Origin: Eonycteris spelaea
Lineage: Eukaryota > Chordata > Mammalia > Chiroptera > Pteropodidae
DNA length: 64,000 nucleotides
Assembly (NCBI GenBank): GCA_003508835.1
Contig: PUFA01000062.1
Location: forward strand, 3,138,001-3,202,000
Direction: 5' to 3'
Below, piece by piece: positions 48,051 through 59,440 of the stretch. Both the position numbers and the translations under genes were made by a program. The notes below the pieces were generated by a model. The model saw nothing but the letters and a program-made list of their open reading frames with translations. It was not told where the DNA came from and made no database searches. Each line of letters starts with the position of its first letter. Positions within the stretch are counted from its first letter, which is position 1.

Positions 48051-48654
48051 TGTACTAGTCATCTGACCATTAATTTATTCTTTATTTATTTTTAGGAAGA
48101 ATTCAGAGTAGTTTGATAAAGAGCATCTCACAAAACATGATGTTAGTGGGGAAGAACGATAAGTGATAAAAAGGTCCTTGGAAACCTCAGAATTTGTAGC
48201 TCCAGAATATTTTAGAGGAATCTCTATTCTCCTAATGCGTCCACGTTAACAGCCAATGAGTTTAGTTTGATCTCAGTTCTTGCCAGGTGGACAGGAAAGA
48301 ATGTTAATTTCCCTCGTTCCTTGTGGCAGTTTCTTTTGTCTCCTAGTGGCATTTGAGCTGATAACCTTTGTGGACTGATTTATTTTTGTATTCTTTACAA
48401 TCTTACTCTTGAGTATACTCAAAACATGGAAATATGCAGACAGCTGATCTGAAATAAGAAGGACCGAGATAAAGGGTCAACCGAATAAAAATAGGACTCC
48501 TTTAAAGTCAGTGACATTATAAAAAATTTACCCACCTCCATGACCATGTGGGAATGACAAGGTGGTTCCTTGATCAAGCATTAACCTGGCAGAACTTGAA
48601 GGTTTAATCCAGCTTCATAATTGACTTTCTCTGTTGTCTCTCTTAATACTGTCA
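48051..48654. other. no feature recognised
   Basis: Unique-looking sequence without open frames of interest. Confidence 0.5.
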
Positions 48655-48800
48655 ACAGTAGTCTCCTAACTGTGAAAGATAATGATAGACCTAACTTCTG
48701 TTTCGGTGACTCAGTTTCCTTATCTATAAACTGTAAATCATATTAGTAGTAGCTCAACTCTAAAGAATGTATGTGATACTCATAAATATAAAATATAAAC
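48655..48800 (+). mobile_element. MIR SINE core and 3' part
   Basis: 'ggtgactcagtttccttatc', 'tataaactgtaaatcatatt' and 'gaatgtatgtgatactcata' correspond to cctcagtttcctcatctgtaaaatgg and the following region. Its 5' half is not visible. Confidence 0.45.
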
Positions 48801-48879
48801 ATTGTTATCTAGAAATTTCAGAACGTCTAGATAACAAGGTTAAATTATATACTCTCCCATACTCTCTTGTTCAAGCTAT

Positions 48880-49030
48880 ACACACACACACACACATAAA
48901 ATTTTCAAGTTATATATATATATATATAAAACATATATTTACATAAATATATATATTTATATATATATATATATATATAAACATATATTTACATAAATAT
49001 ATATATTTTATATATATATATATTACATAT
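48880..49030 (+). repeat. CA run and AT-rich ~50-bp tandem duplication
   Basis: A short (CA)n (48881-48896) is followed by TA arrays. Within these, the unit 'aaacatatatttacataaat' plus TA repeats occurs twice (about 48928 and 48979). This is an AT-rich minisatellite with strong hairpin potential. Confidence 0.85.
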
Positions 49031-50902
49031 ACATATAAAAGTAGGCATTGATTTGGACAATAAAGACCTTGAAAATAAACCAGACATCAAATATGTCTAT
49101 CTTTCTGATATGTCCTATCAGGTGAAATTTGATCTTGGTATTGGACAGGTTAGCCAATTATTGCTTCTCAAAAAGAAAAGTTTTCTCTAGATTGGCTAGA
49201 GAAGGAATTACTGCCTACAAGGCAAGAATGCAAGATAAATAAATATATTCACTGAAAGCGGGTGCTCCTGAGCTCCTGTTTCTGTGTGGCCTTCACTACG
49301 GCATTGTGTGCTGCATGGTTTAGTGCACTTTATTGGGGACAAGAGTGAGAGTTTAGTGCACTTTGTTGCCTATTATTTTTAATGTTAGTAGTTTTATAAT
49401 TTCTCTACCTTAAAAATATAAAGCATCCCTTGTTTACCATATTTTCTAATAATTGGAAAACACCTTGAATATATAATAACTAACTGAAGAGGTAGTTGGA
49501 GACAATAAAAATGAAATTGTGACATTATTTGTGCTCCCTTTTTGTGAGAAAAAAATGGGTCAGTGGATAATTTCTTGCCTACTAAGACCCACACACTGGC
49601 TTTTTTTGTCTGGATGAGCTGAGTTGGTGTCACAATATTGCTATTGCTGTTCAGTGAAGCAATAGACTTTTGGTAGGGGCAGTGATGGGGATGGGGTGGG
49701 CCGAAAGCTGATGTAGTTTCTCCCTTCCGACTTCTTAATCTCCAAGGCTGGTTGGTGGATCGTGCCCTCTCCACCGCTGAGACTTTTGTCACCTTCGTAA
49801 TCCTTGTCAGCAGTAGCTGTATCACCTTGTTCCTTGAGGTTGGAATGGGTTCAGAACTGGGTGACACACAGCATCTTAAAGACGGCGGAGGGCCAGTTCA
49901 CATCATGGGCTTGTGGTCTTCTCCCTCTATTTCTTACTGCCTTGCTGGCTGAGGTTAGGTTTAGATCCTTTACTATATCACAATTTGCTTTTCTGTTTTC
50001 TGAAAAGAAGCATAATAAAAATTTATATTTGCAAAGCATTTTAGACATATTGAATAGGAAATGGTAGTGAATTACAAAGTACTAAATTCTATACTTAGGT
50101 TTGTTAATTTTTTGTCCTGTTCTTCCTCCTAGATGTGAGTTGGCATAGTGCCTGGGACCAAGGCATATCTTCAGGGGAATCTGAGTTTTACGTATGATCA
50201 AGAGTAGTGTGGGCAGATGGAGGTCAGTGTTTCCTTAAGATTAGGTCTTCTGGGATGTCCTTAAGTATTTCTGTGAATTTTTCTCCTAGGAAGAGTTACT
50301 TGCATCTCTCATTTTATTATAGGACTTTTGTATTCTTGGTAGAATTGTATCTGTCTACTCTCCAGAGGAATGGGGGAAATCTGCTTGTGACACATACCTT
50401 CCTTGTCTCCACTCATTCTATATTTGAGAAATGAGCTGAGAAAACAATGTCCCTTGTGATTTTAGGATCTGGGTTACTTTGCTATTCTTTTATATTCTAT
50501 TCATAGACTATGATACTCATCTTTAGACTATTTTTTTTTAATTGAAAAAAAGCACGTATTTTCCCGATGACATAATAGTGAGAAAGATAAAAGTGTAGTG
50601 GAGAGAAAGAACAAATGGAGAGGGGAATGAAACTCACTTAAGTGAAGTTTTCAGTACCTGCAACAGTGCAGATTTGAGTTTGCTCTTTTTTGGATTTACA
50701 TGAGGAGGTTCATGATGAGGATGAGATATATAACTGGTTACAGAGGTCTTGCCACCGCTGAGTACTGTGGCGATGATTGGAGTCTGTAATTAGGAAAGCA
50801 ATCAAGTCTACAGGATTAGACCCTCTCCTTTGACAAAGAAGGAACCCAGTTTCATTTACCGCAAGCTCAGCTTGCAGATGATAATTTTGCTGTGGTTTTT
50901 AG
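49031..50902. other. no gene recognised
   Basis: It contains the longest non-repeat frame of the window on the minus strand (49394-49867, 157 codons). A second minus-strand frame over 49650-49890 is acidic and Ser/Pro-rich. Neither shows a known domain or splice context. The patch 49640-49950 is G+C-richer than its surroundings and might be an old retrocopy I do not recognise. Confidence 0.45.
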
Positions 50903-51048
50903 AGAAGACCACCTTGGGAGAAAGGCATGTAAATCACATTTCACTGCGAGTTAAACAAATTAACGAAAGTTGCAGGAGCAAACCCTCTCAGGAGCAAAGC
51001 CCTGCAGTAATCACCTACTCTCTCTTGAAAGAAAATGGTGACACACGT
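50903..51048 (+). other. weak exon-like segment
   Basis: AG at 50901-50902 follows 'ttttgctgtggttttt', and a strong donor-like GTGAGT begins at 51050. One frame stays open between them, with a hydrophilic reading (ends ...LLKENGDTR). I cannot assign a protein. A non-coding exon or chance are equally good explanations. Confidence 0.15.
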
Positions 51049-51049
51049 G

Positions 51050-52019
51050 GTGAGTATAAGTCCTGGCTTGCTCTTTGGAGTAAAAGAACGTTCATTTGAA
51101 AAACCGGTTCTCTTCTTGTGTCAGAAAGAGGGCTTTCTAACAGAAGGATTTGACAGACTAGACAAAAAGTCCTGGTTAAAGTAATCAAATGTTCATGCAG
51201 GTGCTTTCATTTTCCCTGCAGCACTTGTTTATACCAGATGAGCTATGATTGGGCATAATGTACACCCTCCTTGAGGGAAGATCTGTGCATGTGTGCATTT
51301 TTCATTGATGACATATTTTACGTAGATATTTTCTCCCTAGAATATAAGCATTTGTTTAAACTGGAGGATGAGCAGTTTCTTTTCTCTTTCATCAAGCAGG
51401 CAATGAACATTCCTTATGCTATAGAATCCTCACTGAGGCTTATCTGTAGGCTTGCTGAGTTTGCCATTGGCGATTGCATTGTTTGTCTTCTGGGCTGGGG
51501 AGCAAGATTATCCCTTTAATCTCCTTGCTCTCCTTAGCAATATGCTACCTGTACTGGCACTGGGCACCATGTGTCTTGCTCTGGTCCAAGACCCAGTTTT
51601 AATTAGTGTTCTTTTTATTTTGAGCACTATAAAGCTATTTAAACTAGCTCAGGTAATAAAAAGGATTGCTGAGAGAATAAAATGACTTTCCTTGGAAATA
51701 AAATATAGGAAGGACAACACAACTCAAAGGAACAACAAAATTGTCACTCCCTCTTTTTTTCTTATCCCCAGGATGGTGTCATCTTTACTTGAATAGACAT
51801 ATAGTTTATCGGGATTTTCTCTGCAGACTATCTTTCTACGTGTACTCATTATCATGCACATAACCATCCCTGATGCCATGTTATATTCCAGTTGAGCATC
51901 TAGGGTCACGTAATTATTATTTATTTATTTTAGACTAAATAAGAAATAGCGAAAAGGAAGAAGGGAGGGAGGGAAAAAGAGAAAGAGAGAGAGAATCTGA
52001 TAGGTTGCTAGCCAGACAA
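51050..52019. other. no gene recognised; GA-rich run
   Basis: 'tacaccctccttgagggaag' near 51259 may be a sliver of L2. A purine run 'gaaggaagaagggagggagg' to 'gagagagag' occupies 51951-51994. The hydrophobic frames at 51271-51685 look like chance. Confidence 0.45.
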
Positions 52020-52395
52020 TGAATATCTTCCCTTATTTATCAGGTTAGGCTAATAACCATAAGCTCAAAAATCTACAGTAAGTTTATTTCTTGCTCACAC
52101 CGCATGTCAGTTATGGGTCATCAAGGAGGCTCTGTACATTGCAGTCACTCAAGGACCAGGGCTGAGAGAGTGGCCACCATTTTGAACATTGCTGGTCATC
52201 ATGCCAGATAGAAAAGAAAGCTTTGGACCATCTTACTTTGCAATTAAATATTTGGCCCAGATGACACACACAATTTCCTACTCATAACACATGGTCCAAA
52301 AATAATTAAGGGCCCCTCCACTCGACCATATGCTCAGAAGGAGCCTAAATCGGGAATATTTGGTAAATAGCACCAATCGCTACCGCAAGATAGGA
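52020..52395 (+). mobile_element. ancient interspersed repeat (class uncertain)
   Basis: The order 'cttatttatcaggttaggct', 'tttatttcttgctcacaccg', 'catgtcagttatgggtcatc', 'gagagtggccaccattttga', 'acattgctggtcatcatgcc', 'ctcataacacatggtccaaa' and 'gggaatatttggtaaatagc' matches a repeat family I remember from other mammals. I cannot name it reliably. Orientation is arbitrary. Confidence 0.4.
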
Positions 52396-53651
52396 CAAAG
52401 GTCTTATTCTTGTCTAATTACCTCTTGGTTCTAATGTAGCCATAAAATATTTAGCACTTTTTCTTTTCCTCTAGTGTTCCTTGATTGATACCTGACTACA
52501 GTCTAAGCTATTTTGGGGATAATGATAATAAAGATAATTCTTATGAATCTAAAATATGCCAAATTGCTAACATAGATTATTTCTAATTGTTACAAGAATC
52601 CTCTGAGGTTTGAAATATTAGCACAATATTGACAAATATTGAGATTGATAATATTGACTCCAAATCTTATGTTTTTATGTTTTATTTATTTATTTTTTTA
52701 CATTAACTTGCTAAAGGGTAGTTTGGGAAATAAAATGTCTCTGAACTTGCAATAGAAACTTCTGTCATTGCTTTTTGTAAAACTCTTGCCTAGAGTTTTA
52801 TCAGCACATAATTTAGGAAACAAGTGTCAGGACTTAAAAAAATCCTAGGAAGGGCTGCTGATAATTCTAATGCCCCTTGAAGTTTAAGATAGATCTGTTT
52901 TGTCTTGAATACTTTTGGACAATCTCTATTTTGTTAACCTATAGTTGGCAAAGCTACTTGAAACTAGGAAAGAAACATATATATTTAAAAATATTTTCTT
53001 GGGCATTTCTGATAAGTAGCAAAAGAATAGGAACATTTGTGTTTTCTTTCTAGTCCTTCCATCTGGAAGGGGCAACTCTGTTTTATCCCTTTGCTTGTGA
53101 CTGGCTGCTCCTCTGCCTCTGATCACCTTGACACTGGCTCTTAGTTGGTTTATACCTTTGGGAGCAAGTTAAAAGCCTTTTACCACCAACTTACACCAAG
53201 TCTTCAAGGAACTGTGGAGATTTCATTGATTTTGCCTTCAGTTTTCCATACAAATGTTACATCAGCAGGTATCTAACCTTTTCCATGTATAAGGAAGGGC
53301 CAAAATCTTATCCGAAAATTGATTGGTTGAAACTGTAAATATCTTAGGTGTATCTGATTTGAGATATAACTAAAGCCCTGCAGCCAGAGATGGAAACGCT
53401 CTCATTGGTGTTATATTGTTTTTATACTTTACATTGTTTGCAAGTAGTGACTTTTGTAGCTTTCCTTTTCTTTGTGAGTTAAATGGTCTCCTATTAAACC
53501 CACACATGGAGTTCTAATTACTCTGCATTGTTCAACTGGTCTCTTTACTCTTGTAAAGTGTAACCATGTATCTTCTACTGATTCTTTAATTTTTAATTTC
53601 AATTTCAATTTCTATCAAAGCAGTATATATATATATATACAGTATATATAA
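52396..53651. other. no feature recognised
   Basis: A+T-rich unique-looking sequence. A (TA)n run lies at 53624-53650, directly before the 93-bp duplicate. Confidence 0.5.
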
Positions 53652-53744
53652 TCACATGACTGGGACAGGATGTATAAAGGGAATCTGGAGATTTGACTTT
53701 TTCTTATAGAGACTTTCAATACAACTGTCAGTTTTCAGCCTCAA
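53652..53744 (+). repeat. 93-bp direct repeat, copy 1
   Basis: Identical base for base to 55383-55475. It starts 'tcacatgactgggacaggat' and ends 'gtcagttttcagcctcaa'. This copy sits between a TA run and 'aaaacctaatatattataca' leading into a CA repeat, which suggests that this is the inserted one. Confidence 0.95.
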
Positions 53745-53749
53745 AAAAC

Positions 53750-53835
53750 CTAATATATTATACACACACACACACATACGCACACCCACATAGTATGTTG
53801 TCTATATATACATATATACATCTATATACATAGTT
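53750..53835 (+). repeat. (CA)n and TA-rich simple repeats
   Basis: CA units at 53762-53776, then 'atacgcacacccaca' and TATACA-type repeats to about 53830. Confidence 0.85.
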
Positions 53836-54559
53836 TAAGATTTGAAATAATACCATCGAGCTGTAATAACAGAAGTTTCTGACCAGTTCCTACCCTGCTG
53901 TTCTCAATTCTCACTTTTCAAAGGCATCACCTCTAATTCTATCAGCTCATTGTTCAGCTATTTACCTCTATATTTAAAAACAACATCTTTGGACTCCTGT
54001 TCCTTGCAATTTTCGATGAACTATTCATGGAAGAGTTAGCTCTTTTAACCTGCAACACATTCTTATTTCCTATTCACCTATCCCTTGCCTTCACTCACCT
54101 CCCAATTTAGGTATATCGCACTATTTTGGTTAAAGTAATGTTTGGTGTTATAGGTAAAGAAAAACTTTTCACGGCTGAGCCATGTCGTTTAATTACATTA
54201 TTTCTTTGCATTAATAATTGTCTCTCTTCCTTTCGAGAGTTTTAGAGACTTTTACTAATTTATTCTCTAACTTTCTGGGAATTACAAATGTCCTTTCAAT
54301 TTAGTCAAACAAGTCTTTCCTTCCTGCTCCTCTCTTCTCGCCTTCCTCTGTTCTTCCTTCTTTCCTTTCTGTCTTTCTGTTTTTCTTTCTTCCTTCTTAG
54401 GTATGTCCTTTATGAGCCTTCTCTCTCTGGCTTCACAACTGGCTTTTGCTTTCTGGGCTCTAAGTTTCCTTCGTCAACATCCTAGAGAGGCTGTTGTCCT
54501 TCTCCTGTGCTGGGTCTCCCGTTTCTCTGGATCCTGTCTTTTTTTGACTTTTACTCTCA
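53836..54559. other. no gene; pyrimidine-rich tract
   Basis: A CTTT/CCTT-rich tract lies at 54320-54400. The Leu/Phe/Ser frame across it is a composition artefact. Confidence 0.5.
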
Positions 54560-54960
54560 GTTTGCTGGATCATATTCTGTAGAAGCTTTCTGAAAAAGGT
54601 GATGGGAATTAGATTTGCTTTGATACTTCCCATGTTTTTATTTTACTTTTTGAAATGATCATTAATGTGAGTGGGTCAAGAATTCTTTGTAGGAAAAACC
54701 TTTTCCCTCAGAACTGCGAAGACATTTCTCCACTGCCCAGTTTTACTGCTGAGAAGGTGACATTTTGATCCCTGCGCATTTTTCTGTAATCTGATTTTTC
54801 TCTCTCGAAACTTTTATTCTATTACAGTTTACTTGCGTAATTATGTTTTCATCTCCAATAATTCCTTTTGGTCTTAGAAATTTTCTTTTTTTCTTTCTTT
54901 TTTTTTTTTGTAGCATCCTTTTCTTGTTCCATAGACTCAATATTTTTTATGTTTCTTTGA
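54560..54960 (+). mobile_element. possible ancient repeat (unnamed)
   Basis: 'gtcaagaattctttgtagga', 'aagacatttctccactgccc', 'agttttactgctgagaaggt' and 'ttttctctctcgaaactttt' resemble a mammalian repeat whose text includes 'attgctccattgtcttctagcttccag...gctgttgagaagtc'. The match is remote. Confidence 0.3.
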
Positions 54961-55382
54961 GACAGTCAACAGAGTAAGTATTTATATAAATGTTTATGTT
55001 TTAAATATCTATGTATTTATTGTTTTTAATAGGCAATGCACACACATGGTTAATGATTCAAAGAATAAAAAGATCTTCACTGAAAGTGAGCCTTCTTTCC
55101 TCCCTTGACATCTGCCATCCAATTTCCCAATACCAAGGCCTTCTCTTATAAGCTGGTAAATATCCTCCTCAAGAATCCTAGTCTCCTGCCAGAAGATGTG
55201 TAAGCCTGGCTGCTAGGGTCTAGGATCCAGGTGGGCAAAGGGGCTAAAGGTTTCCAATGTTGGGTAGATCAATTGTTATCTAATTACTATGACACCTCAC
55301 TCCCATTCTTAACTGTGTAATTTTAAAAGGCTCTCTAAGAGGGCTATTACTCCAGTCTTCTCCTAGGATCAGGGAGAAACAG
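54961..55382. other. no feature recognised
   Basis: 'ggcaatgcacacacatggtt' to about 55120 may be an old LINE 3' fragment. I recognise nothing else. Confidence 0.45.
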
Positions 55383-55475
55383 TCACATGACTGGGACAGG
55401 ATGTATAAAGGGAATCTGGAGATTTGACTTTTTCTTATAGAGACTTTCAATACAACTGTCAGTTTTCAGCCTCAA
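55383..55475 (+). repeat. 93-bp direct repeat, copy 2 (probable source)
   Basis: Identical to 53652-53744. Its flanks ('ggatcagggagaaacag' and 'cctttaccttagaattta') are ordinary unique-looking DNA, so it is the more likely original. Confidence 0.95.
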
Positions 55476-58144
55476 CCTTTACCTTAGAATTTAGAAGAAT
55501 CAAATTCCTTTAATTTCTGAGTCTTTCTGAGGTTATGCAATCTTCTGCACAGCCAATTTCAAGTGTTTGGACCTAGTCTTGCTTTTAGATATTAAATAGC
55601 CCAATACAATCAAAAGGAAAACCTTTCTCAATCTCTCTTTGAAATCAAAGCTTCTCCCTTTTCTCTCAGTGTCTCATTGGCCAGCAGTGGGCTAGGGTAT
55701 CTGATGAAATGTTCCATTCTTCTTGCTCCTGTCTCTCTCTTATTGCTTTAGGTTCCTTTAAGGTAGGGGAAGAAGGAGAGGGGAGTAGAAGATGGGAGGA
55801 AAAGCCCTTTTCATTTAACATAGACCATTAGTAGTTCTCTCTTGGCTCTCAAATGCCCTTTGTCATGGCGGGAGTCCAAGTGCTTACTCTATTAGTGGGC
55901 CACTTTTATGGGTGCTTTGGAGTTCCCTTTGCAAGAACTTTGGCATAACATCACCCTTCTTCTGTGCCAGCCTCCTCACCTCCCAATTCCCATCCTGCGG
56001 TCTACCTACAGAACCTCTATGTACTGGTATCCCATGGTCCTGGAAAGTGACCATCTCAGGAAATGTTTTCCTACTTGCTTTATGCCTATTTCTCTTCCTC
56101 AGTGTAAATCTAATCCATGGGAACTTGGCATGATCTCACCAATTTACTCTCTCATCGCCCAGCTATCGTAGATGTCCTGGCCAGCAGCCTGTCTTCATTT
56201 CTCCACATGAGGCCAGGTATAAGGATCTATGCCACAAAACTCTTGAGGACAAAGGCTCACACTTTACTATAGAGTTGACTTATGAGATTTGGTCATTCAG
56301 CAAGATTATTGCCCGAGATTCTATCCTTCTGGAGAGCATCTTTTCAATCTTTCTGATTAGTTATTTTAGGACTCTTATTCAGCTTAAGAAGAAAGGAGGA
56401 GATGGGGAATGAGGTAGCGCTATTTACATACAAATGCATTACAAAGTCTTCCCCCGGAGAACACTCAGTGGTTCTCTTATTTAGACCCCTGGGGATAAAC
56501 ATGGGTGAACTAATTTGGTAATTTGCTGACTAGTTCTACTTGGATGTGTCTGTACCTTTTTTTTTTATATTTTGTTTCAGTCCCAAATCTATTCTTTACC
56601 CTTCTGTAGCCTGTGTTGTACTTCTAGAAGGCAAGTCCCTACGGATTCTGTCACCTGGATTTTCTTGCAGCTGATTTCTTACCTCCAGATGAATTTGGAC
56701 AACAGGCATCAATGGGACGATGAAAGGAGAGACATGCCAGAGTATTTGCTTCCTTCATCTTCTATTATATCTCCTATGGCTGTGGCTCCTGCCACATGGT
56801 CCTCCTCCGCAGTGTCCAATCTCCCTGGAATCATGGAGCACTATTTCCTCCCTTTTTCCTTCAGCACTACAGGTGTCAATGGCATCCCACCTTTGAAAGC
56901 TTTGGATGCTTTGCTATTCTTTGTTCATTCCCTTAACCCTACCCAAAATTTATGTAAATTCTGGCTGCGTTGGAGTCTCTTCGTATGATGATTTGGAGTG
57001 AATCTATTTCCTACAAGAATTCTGCAAGAAGCAATAGAAAGCCTTAGTGTTATGGAAAATAGCACCATAGTCTCAGAATTTGTAATAAGACTTCGTCACT
57101 AATTGAGATTGAACTGCATTGCAGGAATGAAAGATGGGAATACTCAACAACAGGATGCTTGAAACCGCCACACTCTAGTTCCTGAACACATCAAATGAAC
57201 GCTTTCTTTATTCACATAAGCAGCCTAAGTGCTATTCTAAGTGCTGCCTTTTTGAGAGGAAGGCAGATATGTAATAAAAAATTAAGCTGTTTTTAACTTT
57301 CAATGGCCATGGTCGCAGTGTTTTTCTAGTAAATCACTTAGTGACTATCATTTTGTCGAGATTTTTTTTTCCTTTATTCATCTATCATATTATGGAAGGA
57401 CTGATATTTTCATAGTTCTCACCCATTTTACTCAGGGTTTGAGAAACAGGAAAAGATACATGTATCTCCTGTTTCATAAGCAAAACTCTTGCTCCATGCA
57501 GGTTCATGAAATTAGTCTGGGTTAAATTCTGTCTGCTCCTGAGAGTGTCCCTACTACTTTGGATATTTGCATAAAGAGAAAAAAAGAAACAAAAAAAAAT
57601 AAATTTGTTATATCATTCTTGGGGTGGGAAGATAGAGAGGAGAAGCAGGCCTAGCCACCTGTTAGATGTTTTGTGCAGCAGCAAGTCTGCGAGGTTCCTG
57701 GTGAATCTTGAGAAATGGAGTGTGTGAGGGAGCTGAGCTCTCCTATTGCCCCAAAGGACAGAACAGTAATGACTTCAACAGGTGCTCAGAAGCTTTTGCC
57801 AAAAGGAAAAATAATTAGATGCTGCAGGGTAAAATTTCAGAAGCTAGATACAAATCGTCTTGTCTATTTGATGGATGTTATGAGCATATGCTTTTGGATA
57901 AATTGGTTTATTTTCAAAAGACTGAATTAATCATAAAGTTGTGATGTAACCTGGCTTGCTTAATTTATCTTAAAAACACCAGTTCATATCAGTTGCAGAG
58001 AAAATAAATTGTACATATTTATGTTTTATAATGACCTTTCTTAGATTTAAAACTAGATAAATGTATATAAATTACAAATAGATGTCATTTATTAATGAAT
58101 TTGGTGGGAGGAAGTCAGTGGATGGAAAAATTCTCTACTATTGA
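55476..58144. other. 2.7 kb without a recognisable gene
   Basis: It contains a 138-codon plus-strand frame (56572-56988) with no recognisable domain, preceded by a long T run and AG (56558-56579) that mimics an acceptor. No donor or homologous protein could be identified. Several Ser/Leu/Pro-rich shorter frames are similar. Confidence 0.45.
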
Positions 58145-58265
58145 TATGTCACTTAGACTGTCAACCTATTGAGAGGAAAGGCTGTGTTTCTTTTTTCTTT
58201 TTCTTTTTTGACCTGCCTGTGCACCGAATAAGAGGTAATTACAAATGTTTATTAGCTGAATTTTT
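58145..58265 (+). mobile_element. L2 LINE 3' terminus
   Basis: 'acttagactgtcaacctatt', 'gagaggaaaggctgtgtttc', 'tgcctgtgcaccgaataaga' and 'aatgtttattagctgaattt' follow the L2 end (agactgtgagctccttgagggcagggactgtgtc...ataaatgtttgttgaat). Confidence 0.5.
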
Positions 58266-58609
58266 TAAATGCAGTCTGACGCTATTTTCCATCACTCTTC
58301 CCATAAGTATAGCTTTTATCCAATGAGTTACTAAAACAGCCCAGCTCAGGAAAGGATGAAATTTTGTAAAAAAAAAAAAAAAAAAAACTGCTTTAGAGCA
58401 TATTATTTGAATTGATTTCTTCAGCTGACTACCTCAAAGGTCTACATAAATATGTCAAGGTACTTTATTGTCAAGTTTCTTTGTTTAGGAGAAACAAATA
58501 GTCAATGAAGTTAATAGTTCGGTATTTGGGGATGCTTCCGGTTAGAGGGTAGATATTTTATGATTCAGTCTAGCACTTAGATACGGTCTATAAAACATTT
58601 TAACATCTA
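58266..58609. other. no gene; poly(A) run
   Basis: A run of about 20 A lies at 58368-58387. I recognise no transcript copy immediately upstream, so I do not call a processed pseudogene. Confidence 0.5.
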
Positions 58610-58763
58610 TTTGTTAAGTGTCTTTTGTTTATTCAAAAAGTACATTAGGAACTTAGTATGCGCCAAGCACACTTTGACAGCAAGTTTGGGTTAGAAATGA
58701 AGTCCGAGCAGATAGATTTATGTTTTCATGGAGCTTAATATTTGTATGCGTGCGCGTGTGCGT

Positions 58764-58795
<32 letters not shown>

Positions 58796-59130
58796 ATTAA
58801 TGGAGGGGAAATACGGGTCAATAAACAAACATGGAATTACAGTGTAATGTGATGGCAAGAGCAAAGGGGAAGATGGGGTTCCTAGGTACCAACCCTATCC
58901 TCCAGGTCAGAAGGCAGATCTCTAGGAGGAGCACATTTTAGCTGAGAGTGGGGGATAGGTAGGAGTAGCCAGGCAAAGAGGGCATGTAGGTGGCTAGGAC
59001 TATGTTCCAGGCAGAGGAAATCATACACACAAGATCCAAGACCTCAGAATGTCTGAACTACAGTGGTCAAGACATAAGAAAAGCTGTTTTCTGTCTTAAT
59101 AAAATTCCCACACTTATTTACAAACAGTAC
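58610..59130 (+). mobile_element. ancient mammal-wide repeat carrying a GT microsatellite
   Basis: 'atgcgccaagcacactttga', 'tttatgttttcatggagctt', 'gaggagcacattttagctga', 'ggagtagccaggcaaagagg' and 'tgttccaggcagaggaaatc' are in the order of the same unnamed common repeat as at 1125 and 36000. The GT array interrupts it. Confidence 0.4.
58746..58796 (+). repeat. (TG)n/(CG)-interspersed microsatellite
   Basis: Alternating purine-pyrimidine 'gtatgcgtgcgcgtgtgcgt' passes into pure TG. About 50 bp are strictly alternating, a sequence type able to adopt Z-DNA. Confidence 0.95.
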
Positions 59131-59177
59131 TGGCAATAATATTGACAATAAAGTTGACAACAATTATGGTGACCTTT

Positions 59178-59440
59178 AGAACTGGTATCATTTACTGAAT
59201 ATTATGTGCCAGGTGCTGTGCTAAGTATGTCATATGTATTACTTTACTTAATCTTCACAATAACCATATGAGTCAGGTACTGATATTGCCCTCTCAAAAA
59301 TAGGGAGATTCAGAATCAGAGGGCTAGGGAACAAGTCGGACATGCTGGAGTTACAGATCCTAGACTCAGCAGGTACCTCTCACTCTAAACCTCTTCTCTT
59401 AATCACCATGCTTAAGGTCTGTCTGGATCTGAAAATTAAT
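59178..59440 (-). mobile_element. MIR SINE, antisense
   Basis: 'attatgtgccaggtgctgtg', 'ctaagtatgtcatatgtatt', 'actttacttaatcttcacaa' and 'taaccatatgagtcaggtac' are the complement of the MIR 3' half. Degraded core sequence follows. Confidence 0.8.

Noticed and set aside
49394..49867. 157-codon minus-strand open frame, the longest outside known repeats apart from the ERV
   Set aside because: It has no recognisable domain, crosses A+T-rich and G+C-rich patches of different character, and has no splice or promoter context. A frame of this length is expected by chance in 64 kb read in six frames.
56572..56988. 138-codon plus-strand frame behind a T-run and AG that looks like a splice acceptor
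   Set aside because: The encoded sequence is Ser/Leu/Pro-rich without a known domain, and no credible donor or neighbouring exon was seen.
58368..58387. A20 run as the tail of a processed pseudogene
   Set aside because: The upstream sequence is an L2 3' end plus unique-looking DNA, with no recognisable cDNA and no duplication of the target.
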